Shown in pieces: positions 54,728 to 63,684 of a stretch of DNA of 64,000 nt; the first letter of the stretch is position 1, and every line of letters starts with the position of its first letter. A program made the translations under genes and the position numbers. Origin of the DNA: Pseudorhodobacter sp. (GTDB lineage: Bacteria; Pseudomonadota; Alphaproteobacteria; Rhodobacterales; Rhodobacteraceae); assembly GCA_024642045.1 (NCBI GenBank), contig JAHEBX010000002.1:1-64000 (forward strand), read 5' to 3'. The notes under the pieces were generated by a model. The model ran no database searches and was not told the DNA's origin. It saw nothing but the letters and a program-made list of their open reading frames with translations.

Positions 54728-55843
54728 TTAATCGGGGGTTCCGACCAGCGCGCGGGCGAAGTCTTCGGGGTCAAAGGGAGCGAGGTCATCGATCTGCTCG
54801 CCCACGCCGATGGCATGGATCGGCAGACCGAATTTATCGGCCAGCGCCACGAGCACGCCGCCTTTGGCCGTGCCGTCGAGTTTGGTCATCACGAGGCCGG
54901 ACACATCGGCAATCTTACGAAAGATCTCGACTTGATTGAGCGCGTTCTGGCCTGTGGTGGCATCAAGAACCAAGAGGGTGTTATGCGGCGCGGTGGGGTC
55001 GACCTTGCGGATCACGCGGACGATTTTGGAAAGCTCTTCCATCAGGTCCTGACGGTTTTGCAAGCGGCCTGCGGTGTCGATCATCAGAAGGTCAACGCCT
55101 TCGGCGCGTGCGCGGGTCAGCGCGTCAAAGGCGAGAGAGGCGGGATCAGAGCCTTCGGGGGCGGTCAGCACAGGCACGCCTGCGCGGGTGCCCCAGACTT
55201 GCAACTGCTCGACTGCGGCGGCGCGAAAGGTGTCGCCCGCGGCGATGATCACCGATTTGCCCGCAGCTTTGAACTGCGAGGCGAGTTTGCCGATCGTGGT
55301 GGTCTTGCCCGAGCCGTTGACGCCGACCACCAGCACGACTTGCGGTTTTGTGGGGTAAAGCGGCATCGGTTTCGCTACAGGGGCCATGATGCGGGTGATT
55401 TCGGCGGCGAGTGCGTCGCGCAGTTCAGAGGTTGAGATGCGTTTGCCAAAGCGGCCCTCGGCGATATTGGCCGCAACGCGGGTGGCGGTTTGCACGCCCA
55501 TGTCGGCCTGAATCAGCACCTCTTCAAGGCTTTCGAGCATGGCGTCATCCATCAGACGACGCGGCTCTTCGGTCTTGCCCAGCAGCCTTCCGATCAGGCC
55601 GGGCTTCTGGCCAGAGCTTTCGGGTGCGCGCCCGGGCCTTGGCGGTGCAGGTTCGGCTGGAGCCGGTTCGGTGGGCGCAGGTTCGGCGGGCGCAGGTTCG
55701 GCGGGCGTAGGCGCGAATGGCGTTTCAACGGCGGGCGGCTCGGCATCCGCAGCAGGGGTTTCGGTGACCAGCGCCTCAAGCCCTTCGCCCAATTTATCCG
55801 ACGAGCGGAACATCCGGTCTTTCAGCTTTTTGAAAAAGGACAT
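54728..55843 (-). CDS. ftsY: Signal recognition particle receptor FtsY
   Basis: A 371-residue GTPase docking SRP-ribosome complexes at the inner membrane. ATG 55843 (MSFFKKLKDRMF) has GGAG 6 bases upstream. An N-terminal basic helix is followed by an acidic/Pro-Ala linker (about 30-75) with repeats of PAEPAP. The NG domain holds VGVNGSGKTTTIGKLA (G1), DTFRAAAVEQL, MIDTAGRLQN (G3) and TKLDGTAKGG (G4). The A domain is short, as in many Alphaproteobacteria. Confidence 0.96.
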   Translation of the reverse strand: MSFFKKLKDRMFRSSDKLGEGLEALVTETPAADAEPPAVETPFAPTPAEPAPAEPAPTEPAPAEPAPPRPGRAPESSGQKPGLIGRLLGKTEEPRRLMDDAMLESLEEVLIQADMGVQTATRVAANIAEGRFGKRISTSELRDALAAEITRIMAPVAKPMPLYPTKPQVVLVVGVNGSGKTTTIGKLASQFKAAGKSVIIAAGDTFRAAAVEQLQVWGTRAGVPVLTAPEGSDPASLAFDALTRARAEGVDLLMIDTAGRLQNRQDLMEELSKIVRVIRKVDPTAPHNTLLVLDATTGQNALNQVEIFRKIADVSGLVMTKLDGTAKGGVLVALADKFGLPIHAIGVGEQIDDLAPFDPEDFARALVGTPD

Positions 55844-55905
55844 GGGCAGCTCCACCGAAAAGGGTTTGGTTTCACCTAGTCAATTCGGGGCGCTATTGAA
55901 AGGGC

Positions 55906-56673
55906 TTAGAACCAAAGCGCGCTTGCGTAGAACATGGCGCCAAGCATGATGAGCATCTGCGCCAACCAATAACTGGGCCAGACCAGCAGCGAAAGCGCCA
56001 GTTTCCAGCGCGGCCCCACCACCACAAACAAGCGGAGCGCCAGCAACAGATCCGACAGCACAAACAACGCCACGCCCAGACGCAACAGGCTGGCATCAGA
56101 GCGGCCCGGCAGCAGAATGGTCACAGCTGCCATCGCGCCAATCACCATGACATAGCCGCGCACAGGCCAGCGCAAAGACCCGGTGCGAGGTCTGAGCCAA
56201 AGCTCGGTCGACAGCACCAACAGAGCAAGGGTCCCGAGGGCGGCAATCTGCACAGGGGTCACGGCCCCGCTGATTGCGGCAATGCCCGTGCCAGGGCCGC
56301 TTTCGGTCTGCAAAATGTCATGGCCACGCCGCCAGAGCGCTGCCGCATAGACCAGATGCCCGGTCGCAAAAGCCGCCATACCCGCCAGAAATGCCCGCTC
56401 TCCGCGCCGGGCCAAGGCAAAGTCCCCGAGCGCTCCGCACACAAGGCCAAGTGCCATCAGCGGCAAAAAGGCCGTTTGTCCCTGTGGCACGACATGGGCA
56501 AGACGATCCAGCAGCAAGACAGGCACAACAAAAGCAACGGCGGCAGATTTGATCAACGCCCCGGTCAGCGAGATGTCATCCTTGTGTGCCCAAAGGGCCC
56601 AATAGATCACAAAACACGCCATCGCGCCGCAAAACAGCAGATTTGCAATGTTGGCGATAAGCGTCTCTGACAC
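55906..56673 (-). CDS. YhhN-family lysoplasmalogenase
   Basis: A 255-residue membrane protein. GTG 56673 has AAGGAGG 4-5 bases upstream. About eight hydrophobic segments include VCGALGDFALARRGERAFLAGMAAFATGHLVY, with the conserved acidic and His residues of the YhhN/TMEM86 family, and SDLLLALRLFVV. Members hydrolyse the vinyl ether of lysoplasmalogens; whether that is the substrate here is not known. Confidence 0.85.
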   Translation of the reverse strand: MSETLIANIANLLFCGAMACFVIYWALWAHKDDISLTGALIKSAAVAFVVPVLLLDRLAHVVPQGQTAFLPLMALGLVCGALGDFALARRGERAFLAGMAAFATGHLVYAAALWRRGHDILQTESGPGTGIAAISGAVTPVQIAALGTLALLVLSTELWLRPRTGSLRWPVRGYVMVIGAMAAVTILLPGRSDASLLRLGVALFVLSDLLLALRLFVVVGPRWKLALSLLVWPSYWLAQMLIMLGAMFYASALWF

Positions 56674-56731
56674 GTTTCCTCCTTGCAAGAATGGCTCTGG
56701 TCCTGTGCAGATCACATGCTAAGTTCCGCAC

Positions 56732-57775
56732 ATGCAAGAGAGAACGCAACGCCCGCTTCCGATGTTTGTCTTCGCTTTGGCGGCCCTGGCGCCTTTGGGG
56801 CTGTTTGGATTGGGCGTGGTCCTGGGCGGGGTTTGGGCCTGGGCGGGGCTGGTCTACATGACCGTTTTCGCGGCTGTTTTGGACCGGGTTGCCGAGATTT
56901 TCAGGGGCGATGCACCTGAGGCCACAGAGTTTCCTGCCGCAGACGGACTGCTGGTGGTTTTGGCTTTGGCGACCCTCGCGCTGATGCCAATCGCGGTTTG
57001 GGCGATTGCGGGGTCGGATCTGTCGGCTGGGGCGCGGTTTGCGATCTTTCTTGGCGCGGGGTTGTGGCTGGGGCAGGTCGCCAATTCGACGGCGCATGAG
57101 CTGATCCACCGCCAAAGCCGTGGGCTGTTCTGGCTGGGCGCTCTGGTTTATTCTGTGCTGCTGTTTGGTCATCACACAAGCGCGCATCGGCTGGTGCATC
57201 ACCGCCATGCTGCCAGTGCCGAGGACCCGAACACCGCGCGTCGGGGCGAGAGTTACTATCGGTTTTTCCTGCGCGCTTGGGCGGGCAGTTTTTGGCGCGG
57301 ATGGGCGGCAGAAACCGCGTTGCGGCAGGGCAAGGGGCTGCACCCTTATACGATCTATATCGGCATGGCGGCGGTAAGTCTGGGTTGCGGCTCTGCAATC
57401 GCAGGGGTCTGGGGCGTGTTGGCTTGGGCAGCGCTGGGGTTTCACGCACAAAGCCAGCTGATGCTGTCGGACTATGTGCAGCACTATGGGCTGATGCGGG
57501 GCCTGCGGGCAGACGGGCGGCTGGAGCCCGTATCGGCGCGTCACAGCTGGAACGCGCCGCATTGGTTTTCCAGCGCCTACATGCTGAACGCCCCGCGTCA
57601 TTCAGACCACCACGCTCACCCTGCCCGCCCTTATCCGGCGCTGCGCCTGCCCAGCGCGGATGAGGCGCCCACCTTGCCTTGGCCACTGCCGGCCGCCTGC
57701 ATGATTGCACTGGTCCCACCCGTGTGGAAACGCGCTATCCGTCCGCATCTGAAGCGCTGGCAATGCCCTGCCTAA
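56732..57775 (+). CDS. alkB: AlkB-type di-iron alkane monooxygenase/fatty-acid-desaturase-fold protein
   Basis: A 347-residue membrane protein with about six hydrophobic segments. Histidine boxes: HELIH (122-126), FGHHTSAHRLVHHRHA (145-160) and RHSDHHAHP near 290, matching AlkB terminal alkane hydroxylases, including the NSTAHELIHR context. Rubredoxin partners are not in the window. Divergent from the lysoplasmalogenase gene. Substrate range is unknown; the symbol is by family. Confidence 0.87.
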   Translation: MQERTQRPLPMFVFALAALAPLGLFGLGVVLGGVWAWAGLVYMTVFAAVLDRVAEIFRGDAPEATEFPAADGLLVVLALATLALMPIAVWAIAGSDLSAGARFAIFLGAGLWLGQVANSTAHELIHRQSRGLFWLGALVYSVLLFGHHTSAHRLVHHRHAASAEDPNTARRGESYYRFFLRAWAGSFWRGWAAETALRQGKGLHPYTIYIGMAAVSLGCGSAIAGVWGVLAWAALGFHAQSQLMLSDYVQHYGLMRGLRADGRLEPVSARHSWNAPHWFSSAYMLNAPRHSDHHAHPARPYPALRLPSADEAPTLPWPLPAACMIALVPPVWKRAIRPHLKRWQCPA

Positions 57776-57837
57776 GCGGCGCAAGGGGCTGGAAAGCCGC
57801 AGCGCGACAAGGCATTATGGCGCAAATGGAGAACACC

Positions 57838-58251
57838 ATGCGCCGCCCAGCCCTGATCGCCCTGATCGCCCTGCTTGCACCGCCTTTGGCCGCGCAGGAA
57901 ACCGATCTTGGCGTGCCAATGAATGCCGAGGAATTTGATGCCTATGTCACGGGTCGCACGCTGACCTATGCCGACAACGGCACGATCTATGGCACCGAGG
58001 AATATCGCAAGGATCACAAGGTGATCTGGGCCTTTACGCAGGCCGAATGCCGCGAGGGCTATTGGTATCAGCTGGGCGAGCAGATCTGCTTTGTCTATGA
58101 GAACCCCAATGATCCGCAATGCTGGTTGTTCTTTAAGGGCAAGACTGGATTGCAGGCGCAATTCATGGGGCTTGGCGGCGGCACACCCTTGTCCGAAGTG
58201 CAGCAAAGCGCGGGCCCGATGAGCTGCGCCGGGCCCGACGTTGGGGTCTAG
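57838..58251 (+). CDS. Secreted protein of unknown function (tandem paralogue A)
   Basis: A 137-residue protein. ATG 57838 follows GGAG by 6 bases and starts a signal peptide (MRRPALIALIALLAPPLAA, mature from about QE). The mature part reads FDAYVTGRTLTYADNGTIYGTEEYR, then ECREGYWYQLGEQICFVYENPNDPQCWLFF, with four cysteines that could form disulfides. The next gene encodes a clear paralogue. No function known. Confidence 0.78.
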   Translation: MRRPALIALIALLAPPLAAQETDLGVPMNAEEFDAYVTGRTLTYADNGTIYGTEEYRKDHKVIWAFTQAECREGYWYQLGEQICFVYENPNDPQCWLFFKGKTGLQAQFMGLGGGTPLSEVQQSAGPMSCAGPDVGV

Positions 58252-58639
58252 AGCTTTGGCCTTTGCGCTGGTGGCCGCACCTGCCTTGGCGCAGGACGTG
58301 GCAATGACCAGCGCCGGGTTTGACAGCTTTGTCACTGGCAAGGCGTTTGCCTATGCGCGCGACGGGCGGGCGTTTGGCGTCGAGGCCTATCGCGCGGGCC
58401 AGCAGGTTCTGTGGCTTGGTGCGGATGGCAGCTGCCTTGCGGGCAATTGGTATGAAAAGGCCGGCGCGATTTGCTTTGTCTATGACATCGACGCCACGGG
58501 CATTCCCCGCGTTTGCGCACCGATTTATGCCGAAGGTGCAGGCCTGCGCGCCGAAGAAACGAGCGGCGCTGTGGTGATCGGCGAACCCACACCGACGCCC
58601 GATCTGACGGGCTGTCCGGGCCCAAAGGTGGGGGCCTAG
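58241..58639 (+). CDS. Secreted protein of unknown function (tandem paralogue B)
   Basis: A protein of about 132 residues if TTG 58241 is the start, or 127 from TTG 58256; either gives a short signal ending AAPALAQ. It overlaps the end of paralogue A in another frame, so translation may depend on coupling. The mature part aligns with A: FDSFVTGKAFAYARDGRAFGVEAYR and SCLAGNWYEKAGAICFVYDI, with matching cysteines. Stop overlaps the xseA stop by 4 bases. The weak start leaves some doubt about expression. Confidence 0.7.
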   Translation: MGSRALAFALVAAPALAQDVAMTSAGFDSFVTGKAFAYARDGRAFGVEAYRAGQQVLWLGADGSCLAGNWYEKAGAICFVYDIDATGIPRVCAPIYAEGAGLRAEETSGAVVIGEPTPTPDLTGCPGPKVGA

Positions 58640-60195
58640 AACAGGCTGCCCTGCTCTGGCCCGCCCGATTTCGCGCGTTTTGGCGCGGATTTGCCCAAGA
58701 TCAGACGACCATCTGCGAATTCGATCTCGAGGCTGGCGGCGGCTTCGGCCGAGGTCTTGCTGGTGACGACATGGCCGTCTCCACGCACCACTGCATAGCC
58801 GCGCTTCAGGGTTTCGGCATATCCAAGCGTGGTGCGGGTGCGGTCCAGCGCCTCAAGCCGCTGCGCCAATTGCCGCACGCGTTGGGCGGGGGCGGCTTGC
58901 AGGCGGGCGTCAAGCTGATCAAGCTTGGCGCGACCCTCGCCGGTCTTGCGGCTGGCATCGGCGATGAGACGAGTCAGCGCAGGGGCAAGGCGGTTTGACA
59001 GATTCGCGGCGCGGTCTGCGTGGCGTTCCAGACGGCGGGTCAGCGCCGCATCCAGACGGCTGGCTTGCGCCGCACTTTGGTCGCGTTTACGCCCGGTCAG
59101 GCCAAGCAGGGTTTCGGGGCGAAGACGGCCCGCGATAGTGGCAAAGCCCGCACGCTTGCGGCTGGCCGCCATACCCAGCGCACCACCAAGCCGTTGAACG
59201 GCGGAATCGAAGCGTTGATTTGGCTGCGAAAGAAGGGTTTCCAACCGAGGCAGTGCGCGCGCCAGATCGCGCAGCCGCTGGCCGCGTGTGGTGATGCCCT
59301 GCGCCAGTCCGCGCGATTGCCGCGCCGAGAGCGCATCCAGCGCCGCCAGCAGATCAAGGCGCACCGGCACCGCAAGTTCCGCCGCAGCCGTCGGCGTTGG
59401 CGCGCGCAGATCCGAGGCATAGTCGATCAGCGTGGTATCCGTCTCATGACCCACAGCCGAGATCAGCGGAATGCGCGAGACAGCCGCAGCGCGCACGACG
59501 ATTTCCTCGTTAAAGCCCCAAAGGTCTTCCAGACTGCCGCCCCCGCGCGCAACGATGATCAGATCGGGGCGCGGGATCGGCCCGCCCGGCTCGATTGCGT
59601 TAAAGCCGCGAATGGCGGCGGCGACTTCGGCGGCGCAGGCCTGGCCTTGCACAGCGACGGGCCAGATCAGCACATGGCGCGGAAACCGATCCCGCAAGCG
59701 GTGCAGGATATCGCGGATCACGGCCCCCGAAGGCGAGGTCACAACCCCGATAACGCGTGGCAGATAGGGGATCGGTTTCTTGCGGGTCGGGTCAAAGAGG
59801 CCCTCGGCCCCAAGCGCGGCCTTGCGCTTTTCCAGCATCGCCATCAGCGCGCCCGCGCCCGCGGGGGCGACATCCTCGACGATCAGCTGGTATTTCGACT
59901 GGCCGGGAAAGGTGGTCATCCGGCCTGTGGCGATCACTTCCATCCCCTCTTCGGGACGGACCTGCATCTTGGCGACCTGACCCTTCCAGGACACGGCATC
60001 CAGGCTGGCGCGGTCGTCCTTGAGCGCAAAGTAAAGATGACCCGAGGCCGGGCGCGACACCCGCCCCACCTCCCCACGCACACGCACGAGGCCGAATTCG
60101 CCCTCGATCACCTTTTTCACCGCGCCCGAAAGCTCGGAGACGGTGAATTCGGGCGAGTTACTGGGCGCGGGGCCGTCTTCGAACAGATCACTCAT
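58636..60195 (-). CDS. xseA: Exodeoxyribonuclease VII large subunit
   Basis: A 519-residue nuclease subunit. N-terminal OB-fold (VIEGEFGLVRVRGEVGRVSRPASGHLYFALKDD), then the catalytic domain with RVIGVVTSPSGAVIRDILHRLRDRFP, VARGGGSLEDLWGFNEE and SAVGHETDTTLIDYASDLRAPTPTAAAE, and a long helical C-terminal region. Length is a little above E. coli XseA. It requires a small subunit (xseB) that is not in the window. Confidence 0.97.
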   Translation of the reverse strand: MSDLFEDGPAPSNSPEFTVSELSGAVKKVIEGEFGLVRVRGEVGRVSRPASGHLYFALKDDRASLDAVSWKGQVAKMQVRPEEGMEVIATGRMTTFPGQSKYQLIVEDVAPAGAGALMAMLEKRKAALGAEGLFDPTRKKPIPYLPRVIGVVTSPSGAVIRDILHRLRDRFPRHVLIWPVAVQGQACAAEVAAAIRGFNAIEPGGPIPRPDLIIVARGGGSLEDLWGFNEEIVVRAAAVSRIPLISAVGHETDTTLIDYASDLRAPTPTAAAELAVPVRLDLLAALDALSARQSRGLAQGITTRGQRLRDLARALPRLETLLSQPNQRFDSAVQRLGGALGMAASRKRAGFATIAGRLRPETLLGLTGRKRDQSAAQASRLDAALTRRLERHADRAANLSNRLAPALTRLIADASRKTGEGRAKLDQLDARLQAAPAQRVRQLAQRLEALDRTRTTLGYAETLKRGYAVVRGDGHVVTSKTSAEAAASLEIEFADGRLILGKSAPKRAKSGGPEQGSLF

Positions 60196-60263
60196 GTTTT
60201 GCCCCCCTGCTTTGCCGGCAGACTAGCCAATCCGCCGGCAGAGGAACAGACCCAAGCGGGCGC

Positions 60264-60611
60264 CTAGCCGTCCACCTCTTCGCCTTCGCCATAAATCCAC
60301 TTACCCATATCGCCCTTTGCGGTGGCCTTTAGGAAATCCACGGCTCCCTTTGGCGTGGTCAGATCCAGCGCGGGCCCTTCGTAGCCGTTTGAAAACACTT
60401 GCTGCGCGGTATCCTCGACACCAGTCCTGACCGCTTCCGAATAGATGCCGTCAAGCGGGCCATTATAAAGCCCGCCTGTCTGCATTTCTTCTTCGACCGC
60501 AACGCGATCATCTTGCGACAGGGCGTTGAAAGCGCTGGCAATGACATCAGTGGCCGCCTTGGCGGAAAGGGGGAGCGAAAGCAAAAGACAGATCAAGGTA
60601 CCGCGCAGCAT
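60264..60611 (-). CDS. Small secreted protein with PG-binding-like fold
   Basis: A 115-residue protein with a signal peptide (MLRGTLICLLLSLPLSAKA). ATG 60611 has GGAGG 5 bases upstream. The mature segment (FNALSQDDRVAVEEEMQTGGLYNGPLDGIYSEAVRTGVEDTAQQ) follows the pattern of peptidoglycan_binding_1 modules, with the YNGPLDGIY core. It may bind cell wall. Divergent from purD across 216 bases with no further gene. Confidence 0.72.
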   Translation of the reverse strand: MLRGTLICLLLSLPLSAKAATDVIASAFNALSQDDRVAVEEEMQTGGLYNGPLDGIYSEAVRTGVEDTAQQVFSNGYEGPALDLTTPKGAVDFLKATAKGDMGKWIYGEGEEVDG

Positions 60612-60827
60612 TAGGGCCTCCGAGTTGGATTTGCCCGCACCTTATGCCTGCGGAAATCGGCGGCAAGCCCCTTTGCGAAAACGTGATAAAGTCGCCGGCG
60701 CGATGCGGCTGTTCGGACGGGCGTTATAGAGCGAGCTTACATCGTCGCGTAAAGAGGCGCGACTGCTTGCCTCCTGCGGGTTGAGACCTTATGACCTCGC
60801 ATACCGAAGGCCAAGCGGGGGCGCGAC

Positions 60828-62093
60828 ATGAACATTCTGATTTTGGGAAGCGGCGGACGCGAACACGCGCTGGCTTGGGCGGTAAAACAAAACCCCAAGA
60901 CCGACAGGCTGATCGTGGCACCGGGTAATGCGGGCATTGCCCAGTTGGCTGAATGCGCGGATCTCGACATCATGGATGGCGCGGCAGTTGTAGGGTTTTG
61001 CGAGGCCAACGCGATTGATTTCGTCATCGTCGGGCCCGAGGCACCGCTTGCGGCAGGTGTGGCGGATGCGACGCGGGCGGCAGGGTTTCTGACCTTTGGG
61101 CCGAGTGCGGCGGCAGCACAGCTCGAGGCTTCCAAAGGTTTCACCAAGGCGATCTGCGATGCCTGTGGCGCACCGACAGCGGCCTATGCGCGCTTTGATC
61201 AGGCCGCAGCGGCCAAGGATTACGTGCGCGCGACGGGGGCTCCGATTGTGGTGAAGGCGGATGGTCTGGCGGCGGGAAAAGGCGTGATCGTAGCGATGAA
61301 CGAGGCAGAGGCACTGTCCGCGATAGACGATATGTTCGGCGGCGAATTCGGGGCGGCGGGCGCGGAGGTGGTGATCGAGGAATTCATGACCGGCGAAGAA
61401 GCCTCGTTGTTCGTGCTGACCGATGGCGTCAATGCGTTGCCGATCGGTACAGCGCAAGATCACAAGCGCGTGGGCGATGGTGACACTGGCCCGAACACTG
61501 GCGGCATGGGGGCCTATTCACCCGCACCGGTCTTGACCGATGAAATCACCGAGCGTGCAATGCGCGAGATTGTCCTGCCGACAATTGCCGAAATGGCGCG
61601 GCGCGGCACGCCGTTTCAGGGCGTGCTTTATGCCGGGCTGATGATCAAAGACGCTCAAGGCCGTCTTGTCGAATACAACGCCCGTTTTGGCGACCCCGAA
61701 ACGCAGGTCCTGATGCTGCGACTGGGGGCGCAGGCGTTGGATTTGCTTTTGGCCTGCGCAGAGGGGCGACTGAACAGCGCACAGGTGAATTGGGCCGATG
61801 ATCATGCGATGACAGTCGTGATGGCAGCCAAGGGCTATCCGGGTGCCTATGAAAAAGGTTCCGTAATCAATGGCTTGGACCGTATGCCTGAAGACAGCCG
61901 CCACATGACGTTTCACGCTGGCACGGCGTCCGAGGACGGGCGGATTGTGTCCAACGGCGGACGGGTGCTGAACATCACCGCACGCGGCGCCACCTTGGAA
62001 GAGGCGCGCAACCGAGCCTATGCGATGATCGATCATCTGAACTGGCCCGAAGGCTTTTGTCGCTCTGACATCGGCTGGCGCGCGCTGTCCTAG
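60828..62093 (+). CDS. purD: Phosphoribosylamine--glycine ligase (GARS)
   Basis: A 421-residue ATP-grasp enzyme of purine synthesis. N-terminus NILILGSGGREHALAWAV, VVGPEAPLAAGVAD, GAPIVVKADGLAAGKGVIVA for ATP binding, and NTGGMGAYSPAPV and ARFGDPETQVLMLRL later. Length and all motifs are standard. The palindromic element at 62102-62191 starts 9 bases after its stop. Confidence 0.98.
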   Translation: MNILILGSGGREHALAWAVKQNPKTDRLIVAPGNAGIAQLAECADLDIMDGAAVVGFCEANAIDFVIVGPEAPLAAGVADATRAAGFLTFGPSAAAAQLEASKGFTKAICDACGAPTAAYARFDQAAAAKDYVRATGAPIVVKADGLAAGKGVIVAMNEAEALSAIDDMFGGEFGAAGAEVVIEEFMTGEEASLFVLTDGVNALPIGTAQDHKRVGDGDTGPNTGGMGAYSPAPVLTDEITERAMREIVLPTIAEMARRGTPFQGVLYAGLMIKDAQGRLVEYNARFGDPETQVLMLRLGAQALDLLLACAEGRLNSAQVNWADDHAMTVVMAAKGYPGAYEKGSVINGLDRMPEDSRHMTFHAGTASEDGRIVSNGGRVLNITARGATLEEARNRAYAMIDHLNWPEGFCRSDIGWRALS

Positions 62094-62101
62094 CCTCGCG
62101 G

Positions 62102-62191
62102 GCTTTCATACTGGCTTAAATATCCCCGCCGGAGGCTGCTGAGCTGGCTGTAGGGAGCCTCCGGCGGGGATATTTAAGCCAGTATGAAAGC
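62102..62191. repeat. Perfect 36-bp inverted repeat after purD
   Basis: Left arm 62102-62137, right arm 62156-62191, perfectly complementary over 36 bases, 18-base spacer. The stem would be extremely stable in RNA but lacks a T-run. The outer 25 bases recur after glyS (43744-43768). In both places the element begins at, or 9 bases after, a stop codon and reads GGCTTTCATACTGGC in the gene's direction. Confidence 0.93.
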
Positions 62192-62276
62192 AACTCTGGC
62201 CCCTTGCGCGCCCAAGGCTTGCCGCATAAAGAAGCGCGCGACGACAGCCCTTATCTTTACATGGCGGAGGGAACGG

Positions 62277-63533
62277 ATGCCTGTTCTCGTGATGAAATTC
62301 GGCGGCACCTCGGTGGCCGACCTTGCGCGGATCGAAAATGCCGCGAAAAAGGTGAAGGCCGAGGTTGAACGTGGCTATGACGTGATCGTCATTGTTTCGG
62401 CCATGTCGGGCGAGACCAACAAACTTGTCGGCTTTGTCGAGGGCACTTCGAATCTTTATGATGCGCGCGAATATGACGCGGTCGTGGCCAGCGGCGAGAA
62501 TGTGACGGCTGGGCTGATGGCCCTTCGCTTGCAGGAAATGGATATCCCGGCGCGCAGCTGGCAAGGTTGGCAAGTGCCGATCAACACGACCTCGGCGCAT
62601 AGCTCGGCGCGGTTCATCAGCATTCCACGCGAACATATTGACGCGAAATTCGCTGAAGGCTTCAAAGTCGCTGTGGTGGCGGGTTTTCAAGGCGTTTCGG
62701 CTGAGGGGCGGATCACCACGCTGGGGCGCGGCGGGTCAGACACGACCGCGGTGGCCTTTGCTGCGGCCTTTGATGCGGAACGCTGCGATATCTATACCGA
62801 TGTCGACGGCATCTATACGACCGACCCGCGCATCACTTCCAAGGCCCGCAAGCTGGATCGGATCGCATTTGAAGAAATGCTGGAGCTTGCTTCATTGGGC
62901 GCGAAAGTGCTGCAAACCCGTTCGGTCGAACTGGCGATGCGCTATAAGGTGCGGCTGCGGGTGCTTTCCTCTTTCGAGGATACCGACGAAACTTCTGGAA
63001 CCTTGGTCTGCGACGAGGATGAACTCATGGAATCGAAAGTTGTCTCTGGCGTGGCTTACAGCCGCGACGAAGCGAAAATGACGTTGGTCACCATCGAGGA
63101 CCGCCCTGGTGTTGCCTCGGCGATCTTTGGGCCTTTGGCCGAAGCGGGTGTGAACGTCGATATGATCGTGCAGAACATCTCGGAAAAAGACATCGGCAAC
63201 CGCACGGTTGCGGTCACCGATATGACCTTTTCCTGCCCTGTCAATCAGGTTGCCCGCGCTCAGAAGGCGATGGAGGATGCCCGCGCGTCCGGCAAGATCA
63301 GCTATGATGATCTGGTCGTCGATACCGACGTGGCCAAGGTTTCGGTGGTGGGTATCGGGATGCGGTCGCATGCAGGCGTGGCTGCCAAGATGTTCGACGC
63401 GTTGTCGAAAGAGAACGTGAACATCAAGGTAATCGGCACTTCGGAGATCAAGATCTCTGTTCTGATCGACCGCAAATATATGGAACTGGCCGTGCAGGCG
63501 CTGCATGATGCCTTTGATCTGGACAAGGTCTGA
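62277..63533 (+). CDS. lysC: Aspartate kinase
   Basis: A 418-residue aspartokinase, first step to lysine, threonine and methionine. ATG 62277 has GGAGG 6 bases upstream. Kinase domain: VMKFGGTSV (5-13), ASGENVTAGLMALRL, GFQGVSAEGRITTLGRGGSDTTA. Two C-terminal ACT domains (VSGVAYSRDEAKMTLVTIEDRPGVASAIF and AKVSVVGIGMRSHAGVAAKMF) indicate allosteric control by lysine and/or threonine. The lengths match the single-chain Rhodobacter type. Confidence 0.97.
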   Translation: MPVLVMKFGGTSVADLARIENAAKKVKAEVERGYDVIVIVSAMSGETNKLVGFVEGTSNLYDAREYDAVVASGENVTAGLMALRLQEMDIPARSWQGWQVPINTTSAHSSARFISIPREHIDAKFAEGFKVAVVAGFQGVSAEGRITTLGRGGSDTTAVAFAAAFDAERCDIYTDVDGIYTTDPRITSKARKLDRIAFEEMLELASLGAKVLQTRSVELAMRYKVRLRVLSSFEDTDETSGTLVCDEDELMESKVVSGVAYSRDEAKMTLVTIEDRPGVASAIFGPLAEAGVNVDMIVQNISEKDIGNRTVAVTDMTFSCPVNQVARAQKAMEDARASGKISYDDLVVDTDVAKVSVVGIGMRSHAGVAAKMFDALSKENVNIKVIGTSEIKISVLIDRKYMELAVQALHDAFDLDKV

Positions 63534-63561
63534 TCCGGGATTGAACGTCGTCTATCCAAGC

Positions 63562-63589
63562 CGCCGGACAGATGCTTGTCCGGCGTTTT
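63562..63589 (+). terminator. Rho-independent terminator of lysC
   Basis: 9-bp stem CGCCGGACA (63562-63570) with TGTCCGGCG (63577-63585), 6-nt loop, TTTT at 63586-63589. 28 bases after the lysC stop. Confidence 0.8.
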
Positions 63590-63684
63590 CATTTGCTGTC
63601 GCACAGTGTGACGCTGCGCGATACACGCAAAATCAATATGTTAGCGTTTCAGACTTACCAAATATTAACGGCTGTCGCTCAGAT

